DNA of 64,000 nt, taken from NCBI GenBank assembly GCA_033030425.1, contig JAUFSD010000012.1, forward strand, positions 1,178,001-1,242,000. Direction: 5' to 3'. The notes beneath the pieces were generated by a model, which ran no database searches, had not been told where the DNA came from, and saw only the letters and a list, made by a program, of their open reading frames with translations. The DNA comes from Verpa conica (Eukaryota > Ascomycota > Pezizomycetes > Pezizales > Morchellaceae). Shown piece by piece: positions 1 to 10,769 of this stretch. The position numbers were made by a program, and so were the translations under genes. The first letter of the stretch is position 1. Each line of letters opens with the position of its first letter.

Positions 1-545
1 CAAGAAACTACCGAGTGACCTATCATGATCCGCCCTAATCTGTTAGTAAACCTAAGCGTTACCCTGCAGTCAAAAACTCACGCTTATCTGATTATATCCA
101 CCCCCAAAATCACTAACCCCACCCCGGAGTACCGGACAAACCCCCGGCCTTTCACGGAATAAGTAAAGGGCGATCCGCCCATCAAACACCATGATTTAGG
201 CTAAACACACTAGTAATATCGGGTGAGCCGGAGTTAGTCATGCCTTCCCTACTACTTTCTAAAAGTTCTTCTATTCAGTACTCTAAAGAGGCTCTAACAA
301 CAATGAGCCCCATTAAGGAATAACTCTACAATAACATATACAGTGAAAAGAACCTACAAGACCCGGCCCCATAATAGTAATAAAAAACCCTTCTCCCAGT
401 TATAGAATAGTGTACCAATTCTAAGAAGAGTAGGGAAACAAACGAAAAAAGTGTATCAAACCGCCCCGGCTTGCGATCTCTTTACCGCAAGCAAACTAAA
501 CTCCCAATAAACCCATAACTACAAACAACCTATGTACCCCCGTTT
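1..545. other. Intergenic, 3' flank of the dehydratase gene
   Basis: No open frame, RNA gene or repeat was recognised here. It lies downstream of the minus-strand dehydratase-like gene and presumably contains its 3' UTR. Confidence 0.5.
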
Positions 546-2207
546 TCAGCATGCGTGCACGCTAATACCACTTATTTTCTCCCTAACACCATGTGTCTCT
601 TGCTTGTAGTTGGAGACATCACTCGAGGGGTTCCCATATTGGGTTTCCTCGATGGACTTCCTATCTTCGGCACCTTTCTTCTTGTCCGTAGTGCTGTTTT
701 TCTTGTCCACAACGCCATTAATCCTCGACTTCATATTCTTTACCTTCTCTTCCACAGACTTTGCCTTCTCTTCCAGGCCTCCCATCTTCTCCCCCACACT
801 CTTCACTTCTTTTTCAATAGTCTTCACCCTCTTCGCCACAGCACTTTCCTCTCCATCAATACTCCCTTCCCCATCACTCTCAGAAACTATGTTCCCATCT
901 TTAACCTTTGGAAATGGTCCCTTCAACAACGCATTCACATCTCCCCACCACCTCTCCCCAAAACTCCTATACCACTCTACCGTAACTCTTAAGCCCTCCT
1001 CAAACCCAGTCTTCTGCTCCCACCCTAGCTCCTTTAGTTTCGTCGCATCAACAGCATACCGGCGGTCGTTGAACGGACGATCTTCCGTATATTTTACCCA
1101 GTCTTCAAGTCGGAACCCAGGTTCATTCGAGTTGTGGCCAAAATGGGTAAGGAGGCGTTTACAGAGGTCAACATTTGAGATCTCGTCTGTGGAGCCGACG
1201 TTGTAAATTGCGCCTAGTGCGCCACGGTGTAGAATAGTGTCGAAGGCATCGGCGGCATCGGCGGCATAAAGGTACCGGCGGGTATGGAGGCCATCACCGT
1301 GGAGGAAGAGTTTTCTCTGGCGATGAAGGAGGAGAGCGAATTTAGGGATTACTTCTGTTTACTGTTAGCTTATGCTCAATGATGCGATGGAGGGCTGTGT
1401 ACTTTCGGGAAATTGGTGAGGTCCATAGATGTTATTAGACCGGACGACGATGACCGGGAGATTGAAGCTCTTCCAGTAACTATGTACCAACATCTCTCCA
1501 GCTGCTTTGCTAGCTGCATACGGGTTCGTCGGCGCCAGTATACTCGCCTCAACTAGATCCTCCCCACCATCGGCGACCTCACCGTATACTTCGTCGGTAC
1601 TCACATGGATAAATCTCTTGAGTATGCTGTGGTTTTTCGCACACTCAAGTAACACGTGGGTGCCATATACATTCGTGCTAGTAAACTCATAGCTATTTCC
1701 GAAACTCAAGTCAACGTGTGTTAACGCTGCAAAGTGAAATATCGTGTCAATATTGTATTTCCGTAATACATCCCGGACCTCGTTGGGGGACGTAATATCG
1801 CCTTTGACGAAAGTAAAATTCGGCGAGGACGCGAGGGAGCGTGTGTTGTTGAGAGAAGCGCAGTAGTCGAGTTTGTCGAAACTGATGATATTGTAGGCGT
1901 CGGGGTAGGTTAGCGTTAGATGACGTACCAGCCAACAGGCGCTATACAGGGATTAGTTTTTCGTATCGCCGCCGCCGGGGGAAAGGGAGGCAAACATGAA
2001 CCCTTCGCCACCAGTAACAAGAATATTCTTTGCGTCGGACAGCGGCTCGAATTTCGTTGAGCCCGTGAGGACGGGAGCTTCTTTCCAGATGCCAGTGTCT
2101 TGGAAGTGACGATGGATAGCTGGCGTTGTGTCCTCCTCTGCGCGCTGTCGCTTCGAGAGCGGGAGAGGGGTGGGCTGAGAAGGTGATGTACGTTTTCCGG
2201 GTGCCAT
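546..2207 (-). CDS. dTDP-glucose 4,6-dehydratase-like protein (RmlB/TGDS family) with coiled-coil tail
   Basis: Three exons on the minus strand: 2207-1996, 1941-1403 and 1354-546, giving 519 aa. Introns 1942-1995 (CTAATC branch) and 1355-1402 (CTAAC branch) both restore phase. The family is an extended short-chain dehydrogenase that oxidises, dehydrates and reduces dTDP-glucose to the 4-keto-6-deoxy sugar using bound NAD. Visible signatures are the N-terminal Rossmann turn TGGEGFIA, the catalytic STDEVYGE (Thr-Asp-Glu), YAASK (YxxxK), NNIYGPHQFPEKVIPKF, and RRYAVDATKLKELGW near the end of the fold. The third glycine of the usual GxxGxxG is Ala. About 65 residues precede the Rossmann fold. After the fold comes an extension of roughly 115 residues rich in K/E/S with heptad-like VKSVGEKMGGLEEKAKSVEE, probably a coiled coil. 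ATG 2207 was chosen because it is the first in-frame Met. Family assignment is secure; the physiological sugar is not. Confidence 0.9.
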
Positions 2208-5200
2208 TGTGTGTGCGTGTCTTTGTTGTGAGGGAGGAGCGCTGGAAGGGAAGAAAAACGAGACACGTTAATACTTGATCCACTAGAGACGGGAATAGCA
2301 TCCATCCCAATCCTAGCACACAGACATTTGAGCCGCACAAACGGCCGGAGGTTGCGTAGCTCTGAGCTAGGATTGGGGATGGATGAGATGAGATGAGGGG
2401 AGATGAATGAGATGAGATGGAAGGGGATAGGGATCGATAGATGAAGCAGGGCAGGGCAGAACGGAGGGGGAGCAAAGAGCCGTACTGGGCAAGGTAAGGT
2501 ACGTACCAGGTTACCGGGAGGAGGAAAGGACAGAACACTCAGTCACAGAAGAACGAAGGAATGATCAACAGCGCAGGATGCAAGGAGGTAAAGAGTTTAA
2601 AAAGAATTATCTCGAGGAGCAGAAAGGAAATCAAAGGTTTCCATTTATTTAATTGATAGTCACTTACACCCCCGGTAGATGGTTAAAAGGGGGGTGAGGG
2701 GAACCACAAACACACAAAGGATAAATGAAGAGGGGAAGGAAGACGACGTTGGTGGAGGTGTACATGTACTATACATAACTGTATGACGGGCCGTATTGAT
2801 AAATACCAATATAGGGTAGTCTACATCCCCAATTTAGCTGCATATCATTGTCCATGTCCTTCGGAGTTGGAATGTGATACGAGACGGGGCTGTCGCTTAT
2901 CCATGTTGCGCAATACCGTATTGTACCGCGGCGGAACTGGTAATACTCCACTGTGCAAAGCTTAAAGACTTCAGGAGGTGCGGCCCGACTCGGATCTCAC
3001 GCGAAGGGGTCCCGTCAATAGAGTATGTACCTGCATGTGTGATGTCTCAGATGCCTAGGACTCAGGGCTCAATATTGAGCTTGAGTAACCTTCAACTCTG
3101 CAGCTCACCCCCACATTCCTATTGTCCCTGGGATGATGTTTACCCCGCAAGTTTCTTTTCTCGCGGTGAGTCTTCGCTAGAACCTAATTCTCCGACTGCC
3201 CCGCCTAAATTAATGATCTGGTCTCGTTGGGAATAATTTGTGGGCTGCATCTAATTGGTCCTTTGGTTACACCTCTATCGCTATCCTTTGGTTCACTATT
3301 GAGCTTGGCAGGTTCTTTGTATGCTAAAATTCGCTGTTAGGACTCTAGCATTCATCTCTTTGATGAGCCTCTTGGCGGTGGGCTCATTTCAGTCACTACA
3401 GATGTCCTCATTGATTCTACCGATTTATCGAGAAGGTCCTTAAGTCCAGGCTATCTATTATCTCTTTTTTAAAACGTTTACTATCGAGTCCTATGGCGGT
3501 ATCGAGAAACATTAATGGTTTCTTTGTTGAGTATGCTTTCGCTCGAACTGCTGACCACAACCCCGCTACTCCTCCACTGGGCATGCTGTAAATATCTTTA
3601 TCTTCCCATGCTGCAACGATAGGTGCCACATTAGCCTTACCTACCTACCGCAGTTCTCCCTTTTACTAACCGAGTGACCAAAGAAGTAGCTAAATAGCTG
3701 CCAAAGAAGGGAAATGTGTGACAATGACATCACCCAATGTGTTCCAAGTTGACAATGGATCAGTAGATCAACTTTGATTTAAGGGGACGGCTGGGTATAC
3801 TCATTAGTAAGCAAAAAAGAAAGTAGCCAACCCCCTAGTGTCTCATTGCGGTTGTAGGTTGGGGACTCCTCGCTGGAAACCTCGCCTGGCCCATGGCTAT
3901 CAATGAATATTTATACAACCTTTGAAGTATTACAGCGTTTAACTAATTGATGGTGAGAACAAAGTAATGCATAGAGAAATAACTAAGTTACTTAGATAAG
4001 ACCACCTTTTTCTGGGCCCTATAACCTAGACGACTATAGTTGGCAAAACGTCTATCTAGGAGTGCAAAACTAAGCTATTTGGGCCTGGAATATAGAGTCG
4101 ATATAGCCAATCTAGTATCTAAGAAGTAGTTCCAGAGAAGCATTATATGTACCTTAACCAGATGCTCGCGGTATCTCCCCTATCTGATACAGGCCGCTGA
4201 ACTCTATCCCTTATATCATACTGTACCTATATTCATTTCCTCTATGTATCAGCACATATTATAACAGGTCTATGTTCCTTGCTGCTAGCTTATTGAGGCA
4301 GTGAATGCTTCGAATGACGGGGTATAGACCTAGAAATGCAAAATAAGCTTCATCTTAGTCCTATATTTGAATCGGTAGTCATTTAAATGATTAATCCTCT
4401 TCTAATATTTCAGATTCTATCATCACAATAGCCTACTGCGCTTCATCTGCTACAAATATGATGTTTTCACATAACATGTACCTTCAAACCGGTATGGGGG
4501 GGGGTCAGCCAGTCAGTCAACACAATCACTATTACCACTACCCTATCTTGCTGGGTGTCACTTTGCCTGAGGCTATTATTCCACAAGCATGTACAACTAT
4601 ATCCAATGGTGATCTCTACAAGTTTATTTGACGTCTCAGTACAAGTACAGTTGAACGGTTTGTTGTTCTCTAAAGCTGTTAGAAACAGAGAGCTAGTGAT
4701 AGATAGAAATTATGCATTGAAAACCCTTCCCGAATCTTGTCGAAATTAACCGAGCGATTGAATAGCCTGTTAAAGAGAAGATGCATGTAATATCTGGTCC
4801 AACAGCAAGATACGGTCATCCGCGGAAGATGAATGGCCCGCTTATGTCTTTGCTCTTTCTTATCCCTAAATCAGGCTTAACATCATCCATTTATTCATTT
4901 TTGCTAGCGACAACCATTTCGGAATGTCGATACTCTTGAATGCCCAATTTGGTCGTGGACGGTGGATCAAACACCTCGAAAGCGAGAATAATCTGGTATT
5001 CTAGGTTCAAAGCTTATGGCTACACGACTCATCAGTTGTACAGGCATCTGCTAGTATAATAGATCTGGAATGACTGGCTAGTTGGCCCTTATTTTAGAAG
5101 ATGTCAAAGAATGTAAAGTAGATAGCTGGGTTTGTAGAGTATTTTGTAGGAGATTATGACGTTACAGTCACTTAGACGTTGATCGCCAAGACCCGAGTGA

Positions 5201-5867
5201 CCTTCCGTGTAGTGAGCATGCCCATCAATGGTGGATAAGGGATATCTACCTCGGATCGATAGGGTATATCTAAAAATACATGAGCCGCTTTTTCCACTAT
5301 GACGGGTACCCTCGTATCCACAGGCCACATTCATGCTTGATCTACCCGATCTTCATTAGCCTCGTCAGATCGCCTAGTCCTGAAACTCTGTCATCAAAAG
5401 CCAGGTCAGAAATATCCCCGCTGGATAGATCTTCCTTACCCTCGCTTAGGCCAAGCCAAGCCTTCCTAGGCCGGATTAGACGGATGATAATAATAGGAGG
5501 TAAGCAGTCAATGACCCTACACAAGACAGGTAAGGTCTCTACATCTCTACATAGCCCTCTGAGTCTGTGAAGAAAGTCTGTCTAAAATGAACAAGGTCGG
5601 TGATTGGCAAGCAATTTCTTCAGTCATCCGCATGCATTAGATTATAGGCATACACCAGCAGCACCACATGTAATCTTAACTACCCCACTCCTTACACTCA
5701 TCTTTTGAATTAAGCCCAACCTACATGTAGTCCCAAATATCCTATTCTTTATGCTCACCCTAGCTATTTAAGTATCAACTAATATTTCATTCCTAGAAAG
5801 GCATCTAAAAGTCCATATTCCACAAATATAGCTCAAATACTAGTCCTCTAAGCCACACCCAACACTC
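2208..5867. other. Long intergenic stretch with possible coding relic
   Basis: No complete gene seen in 3.7 kb. About 2370-2430 has an imperfect GATGA-rich microsatellite in the 5' flank of the dehydratase gene. At 3417-3629 (-) a 70-codon frame without an ATG reads like protein (PIVAAWEDKDIYSMPSGGV, then RAKAYSTKKPLMFLDTAIGL), but its flanks are closed; it may be a decayed gene or transposon fragment. The rest is AT-rich and unrecognised. Confidence 0.4.
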
Positions 5868-6815
5868 TCACAACTCGTCAGTAGAAAACTGTTCAACATC
5901 CATAGTACTAAGTAATTTCCTTTTCAGCGGCCTCTCCAACACCCTGCTATCAGTACCCCCACCCCTCTCAATCACCCCAATACTAGTACTAACTCCCCTC
6001 TCATGACTCTCCTCTATCGACAAAAGCTCAATAGAGCCCCTTCTGCACATCTGATGATACCCCATTTCTTCCGCAAGTAACTCCTCATCCGAAAGCAACC
6101 GACGTGGCCGCTTCGAACTAGTTAAATGCATTCCTTTCCCCATACTAGGTGAGTCTTGAATCTCCTGTTCTGGGTTGCAGTATACCGGCTTCCCAGCCCT
6201 ATCTAGGATTTCAATGATACCATTTAGTATACTAGTTTGTGTTCCCTGTCTAGCAGATATCTTCTCCTGCTGGTTTGAAAGCTTTTTCTGCCCTTTCATG
6301 AGTTCATGGAAGAGAAGATCGTGGGATTGGAGCTTTTGGTGGATCGTATGGAGTGTTTCGAGGAGGGAGAGCTTTGCCTCGAGACCGTGGAGGAGGTCTG
6401 TGGTGGTTTGGGTGAGGCGGCGGATGGTGGTAAGTTGGGTGTCGACTTAGGTAGATTAAATAATATATTAGAATCTATACTAAGGGATAGAAAAGGTGAA
6501 CTGGGTAAAACCTTCATCGTCTCGCTGTGTAGCAGTAAGTTCGAGCTGTTTTTGGGTCTGGGTGATGTCTTCTTTGCAGGTAGTAAGTAGGCTGCTGAGT
6601 TCCTGCTGACGGTCATATAGCTTAGTTGTGGAAGTCTGAATGAGTGAGTTAAGTTCCTCAGATTTGAGAGCCAGATTTCTAGACCAGAGTGAGAGGCTTG
6701 CAGTGGACATGATTGGTGCCGGGGAAGCAGAGGAAGAAGCGGATCGAGAGGGAGGTGTTAAGACCTGATCCCAGAGGGAAGGGGGTCCCTGATTATCATT
6801 ACTGGGCGTATTCAT
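5868..6815 (-). CDS. Coiled-coil protein of unknown function
   Basis: Two exons, 6815-6512 and 6445-5868, give 293 aa. The intron 6446-6511 (GTTTTACC...CCTAAG) is chosen because it joins two coiled-coil frames in phase; its acceptor is AAG, so this junction is less certain. The ATG at 6815 is the only Met in the N-terminal frame. Residues about 1-38 are Ser/Pro-rich. From about 45 to 170 the protein is a near-continuous coiled coil (LALKSEELNSLIQTSTTKL, then LHGLEAKLSLLETLHTIHQKL). The C-terminal third is polar with a basic SSKRPRRLL patch that could be a nuclear signal, and it ends in STDEL, which is not an ER retrieval signal without a signal peptide. I do not recognise the family. It is divergent from the PPR gene, with 228 bp between the start codons. 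Confidence 0.6.
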
Positions 6816-7043
6816 GATGATAATGGTGTTTATGACCGAGTTTGCTTCTTCGTGATAGTGTGTTTGTATCCACCGAGTGATATCCCATGCTGAAATTCCG
6901 GAGTTTGTACTATAGTATCCCGTCCGGGTAACGTATGACCTCACGAGTGAAAGAGCCTCTTTAAACCCATACAATGCATTCTCTACGAAAAAAAAAACAC
7001 CAAAAGTTGAAACTTCCCCCACTACGACCCCGCACCAATAGTT
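6816..7043. promoter_or_regulatory. Shared divergent promoter region
   Basis: These 228 bp separate the start codons of two divergently transcribed genes and must hold both 5' leaders and promoters. The minus-strand frame stays open upstream of ATG 6815 but contains no Met. No specific factor site was recognised. Confidence 0.4.
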
Positions 7044-9350
7044 ATGCTACGTAAAGGTGTGCGGCCCAACCAACCAGATCTCCGCCGTCTATTCGATACT
7101 CTTAAATCTCTCCGAAACCAACGTACTGGAATACTCACCGAGCTCCCAACACCCAAAACCAGCGCAAATGAAGGGACAAAAACAACGGTGGAGGAAGGAA
7201 GTACGAAGAAATGGGAGTCAATAGAGGCAATGGAAGCTGCAGACATCACCGACGATAATGAGCCGAGAATTAGGGTATTCGAGCAAACAGTTAAGCCCCC
7301 GAATATTCTAAAACGACCGATCGAGACCTTGACGCCGATTCTGGACGCCGCGACGGGATTGGATAAGTCTGTTTCGTCGACGGGGGGATTGACGAAAGTA
7401 GAGCTACATAACCTTAGGAAATTAACGAATGCACTTAATTTTCTCTCACACTCACCAGTAAGCGTTATGAAGGAGGTCTTCTACTGGCTCGAGAAGTTCA
7501 GGTCGAACCCGAAGGTGCTACAGCTCCTCACACCACACGCATGGTCGCTTCTATGGGCGTTAGAAACAAGCCAGATTCCGTCGTTTCGGAGCAAGTTGAT
7601 TGGGGATATGATGGTATCCGCTGGAGTAGGATTGAATGAGGAGCAAAACATCGCCTATATCGGGGGTATGTTTTGGAACGAAAATAAACTGGGGGCATTT
7701 CGAAGATGGACACATGGAACATGGAAGTGGAAGGACTCCCCAAAATACTGGAATCTTGGTATTCGGATGTTCTCACTCAATCAAGAGCCTTACATAGCAA
7801 AGTACTGGTTGGGCGAGATGATCAAGGCCCTCGGAAAGCCGGAAACGAAAGCCTTTATTCCAATAATTATGTCTTTCAACCATATATACCACTTTAAAGA
7901 GGCCTGGGCAATGTACAAGGAGATGCAATCCTGGTCGAAACGAACGGGGGATAGGCTTACAGTACCGCAATACGACAATATCTGCATGTCATTCCTTGAC
8001 GGCGGCACGCCGAAGTATGGTCTGGAGATTTATAAACACATGGTTTCCTCCGACATTGAAGCTCTCGAGAGGATGCAGACGGATATCTACGAAAACCTGT
8101 CTCTCGCGGTACTAAGTGCACAGGAAATGATGCAGACCCCGGAGAAGTTGAATAAGTTCTCGGCTGATGCGCTGCGAAATCTTCCGCCGAAAATTCAAGA
8201 CAAGTACTTCTATGGAAGCTGGATGAAGAACCTTATGCGGATGAGCAGGACAGATCTCGCATGGTATCTAGTCCGGGGCGTGATGGCCGAGCATGAATTT
8301 CCGCCAGACTCAATTCACTATAATTGGATCATCCAGGGGTTCCTAGAGGAAAAAAATGCTAAAATGGCCGAGCAGATAGCAGAGGAAATGATTAAATCGC
8401 GACTTCAGAAACTCGAGGCGGCTAAAGAAAAAGATAACTGGAAAGATTGGTCTAGCAAAGAAGCCGCTACAATTGAAATCGACCCTACTATCACTCCACC
8501 TGGCACGAAACCCCTAGCTCCCGTCATTCCAACACCCCCCGCAACTATACAAACTTTCTCGCTCCTAATAAACCACTACTCTCGTCGCCATCGCATGGAA
8601 AAAGTCGTTAACTTCTCCACCGCCATGGCGTCCTGTCAAATCAAACCAGATGCTTACATCTTTAACCACTTACTCTACTCTCTCCTCCGCGTCCACGATA
8701 TCCCACGTCTCATGCGTACGTATCTCATGATCCTCAAATCGCCAGATACAAAACCGGATCTGGAAACCTGGAACATCATGTGGATGACCATGTGGAAACG
8801 GTATACGCAGAAACATAGAAGATATGAAGAGCTATTATCCCCACGAGAGCTGTTTGCCGATATGGTTAAGCATCTCCGCCGCGGACAGCTCAAGAAGGAG
8901 GAGACGAAGGAGAAGATGAAGAATATTTGGCATACGGTTATCAAATCATTCATGCTTTCTAGAGACTTCCCGGGCGCCCTCATTGCGTTACACTCGGGGA
9001 TTAAATTGTGGAATATGAAGGTTGATAATACGGTGGTAAGGGAGGTTGTGTTTGGGACTATGAGAGCTCGCTCGTGGAATCCAAGCCATGAGGAAAGGCT
9101 GAGGATTCGTCCGGAGATGATCGATGGGTGGGTGGAGCGGCTAAGGTTACGGGCACAATATTTGTTAAGGAGGAGGAGGCGAGGCGACAGGAGAACCATG
9201 GGTGTATGGAAGAGTGTGAAGGATCCAGAAGGGCTGTTGGAAGGGCTGACGTGGATGTTGAGGGATAAATTGGGAGAGAATGCAAGGGCGAAGAATATAT
9301 TTGATAGGGCTAAAGAGGAGATGGGGGTGGATGGTTTAGAAATCGATTAA
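7044..9350 (+). CDS. Pentatricopeptide-repeat-type protein, probably mitochondrial
   Basis: An uninterrupted frame of 768 aa. The N-terminus is Arg/Leu-rich (MLRKGVRPNQPDLRRLF), compatible with a mitochondrial presequence. Helical-repeat segments with PPR character are visible: YDNICMSFLDGGTPKYGLEI near residue 320, YNWIIQGFLEEKNAKMAEQI near 425, FSLLINHYSRRHRMEKVVNF near 505, and YIFNHLLYSLLRVHDIPRLM near 540. Fungal PPR proteins bind specific mitochondrial RNAs and act in their stability, processing or translation; that role is inferred from the family. The C-terminal region is rich in Arg/Lys (YLLRRRRRGDRR). I cannot assign it to a named orthologue. It is divergent from the coiled-coil gene. 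The absence of introns in 2.3 kb is unusual beside its intron-rich neighbours. Confidence 0.8.
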   Translation: MLRKGVRPNQPDLRRLFDTLKSLRNQRTGILTELPTPKTSANEGTKTTVEEGSTKKWESIEAMEAADITDDNEPRIRVFEQTVKPPNILKRPIETLTPILDAATGLDKSVSSTGGLTKVELHNLRKLTNALNFLSHSPVSVMKEVFYWLEKFRSNPKVLQLLTPHAWSLLWALETSQIPSFRSKLIGDMMVSAGVGLNEEQNIAYIGGMFWNENKLGAFRRWTHGTWKWKDSPKYWNLGIRMFSLNQEPYIAKYWLGEMIKALGKPETKAFIPIIMSFNHIYHFKEAWAMYKEMQSWSKRTGDRLTVPQYDNICMSFLDGGTPKYGLEIYKHMVSSDIEALERMQTDIYENLSLAVLSAQEMMQTPEKLNKFSADALRNLPPKIQDKYFYGSWMKNLMRMSRTDLAWYLVRGVMAEHEFPPDSIHYNWIIQGFLEEKNAKMAEQIAEEMIKSRLQKLEAAKEKDNWKDWSSKEAATIEIDPTITPPGTKPLAPVIPTPPATIQTFSLLINHYSRRHRMEKVVNFSTAMASCQIKPDAYIFNHLLYSLLRVHDIPRLMRTYLMILKSPDTKPDLETWNIMWMTMWKRYTQKHRRYEELLSPRELFADMVKHLRRGQLKKEETKEKMKNIWHTVIKSFMLSRDFPGALIALHSGIKLWNMKVDNTVVREVVFGTMRARSWNPSHEERLRIRPEMIDGWVERLRLRAQYLLRRRRRGDRRTMGVWKSVKDPEGLLEGLTWMLRDKLGENARAKNIFDRAKEEMGVDGLEID

Positions 9351-10769
9351 GGGGGTTACTTAGAATTAGGCTTAGGTGGATTTTCTTTTGTTCCTGGAGT
9401 TTTTTGTTGTTGAGTATAGTCTGTGAGTGTATTATATGTATTATGTTGTACATGATAGTGTGTATATTAGTAGTGAATATAGATACATGCACCAATTGGT
9501 TTTACTAAGGATTGCGGTTCCAAGCCAGTGAAAAAGTTCCTGAGAGAAGTGGTTTAATGTGAGAGAGTAGGCAGAAAGGGTAACAGTTCTAGGTACACAG
9601 AAACTACTTAACTCCAATATAATCCTTAATTAAAGACTTCGTAACTTAGCCAGGTTATCCACGCAGTTCTTCATTACGAAATATCACTTACTCTAGTGGG
9701 TGTTAGGCACTACTTTAACGTTAGTCAAAGTATTCCAGATAACTATACGGCATTTCATCGCTTTTGAGTCTTTATGGTTCATATGAAGAGAATCATATAT
9801 ATCAGGGAAGGACTCCATATTGTGAATGAAGAGCTAGAAGCGATAGAAAGCGAAGTAAACGGGGGGGCAAGGTAGGAGACAAGTGTTTCCCAACAAGGCA
9901 ATGACTGGTAATAATTTGAATAACGATATTAGATTTGTAGGGGAATTCTCCCAAGAATGGAAGGTTCTAGAGCTGATATGAAGGGGGGTATAGTTCTAAG
10001 ATTATCGAGCTCGCCAGCGAAATATCACGATATGCGTAGTAGCAGGACGGTGGGAGAGAAAATAACAGCAGCTATAAGTATATATTATTATAATACAAAA
10101 CTGCGTATTTAGTTTTTCGAGTCACTCACTTCAATAGTTCCTCTTTTTGTATCATATTTAATTTTTAATTCACGCTCTTTATTCTCCTACCCATCAATGT
10201 CTTCCGCATCCTCTACAGAATTAGACATGGAATCCACTTACTTAGTTCACCATTCCAGGCATCGAAGTCAGGTAGTCTCAATCATAGATATCATACCTGA
10301 ACTCATCTAGGTAGTATTTGAGGCATATTGTAGAAATTTTTTTTTAGAAAATTGACAGTAGTCTCTCGAGTGTAGCTTGACGGCGGGAGAGAATCTCGAG
10401 AGCACTGTCACGCACTCCCGGTACTACTTTCTGGTAGGAGTTCACTAACCTCTAGAGGATATGGATCTCGGCCTAATTGTCTTGAATTATTGCACATAAT
10501 TTATAAAGTGTAGGACGCAATAGTCAAAAGGAAATATTTCTTTTAATCAATGAAAATAGGGTGTCACTCCTGGGGTAGCCCCACATGAGTATTAAAAGAA
10601 CAACAGCTGCGCCACCAGTCACCTGCTGCGTATGGTTACACGAACACCACAAGGTGGGGGGGCAACAAGGCTTGGAGGCTCAGCAGTTCTCCCAATACCA
10701 ACGCTCTGTTCCAGACATCTGCTACAACTTTATCATTATCGCACCGGTCCTATCACTCCAGTCTTCACT
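9351..10769. other. Intergenic
   Basis: Contains the 3' flank of the PPR gene and the 5' flank of the NLR gene. Apart from AT-rich sequence, nothing was recognised. Confidence 0.4.

Noticed and set aside
1942..2538. 198-codon minus-strand frame over the dehydratase start
   Set aside because: Different frame from the Rossmann start, low-complexity (Ser/Pro), and it runs through the promoter and the first intron.
6816..7022. N-terminal extension of the coiled-coil protein
   Set aside because: The frame is open but has no ATG; extending would also leave almost no promoter between the divergent genes.
8675..9199. 174-codon minus-strand frame
   Set aside because: It lies antisense inside the PPR gene, has no domain, and the plus-strand frame is clearly the coding one.
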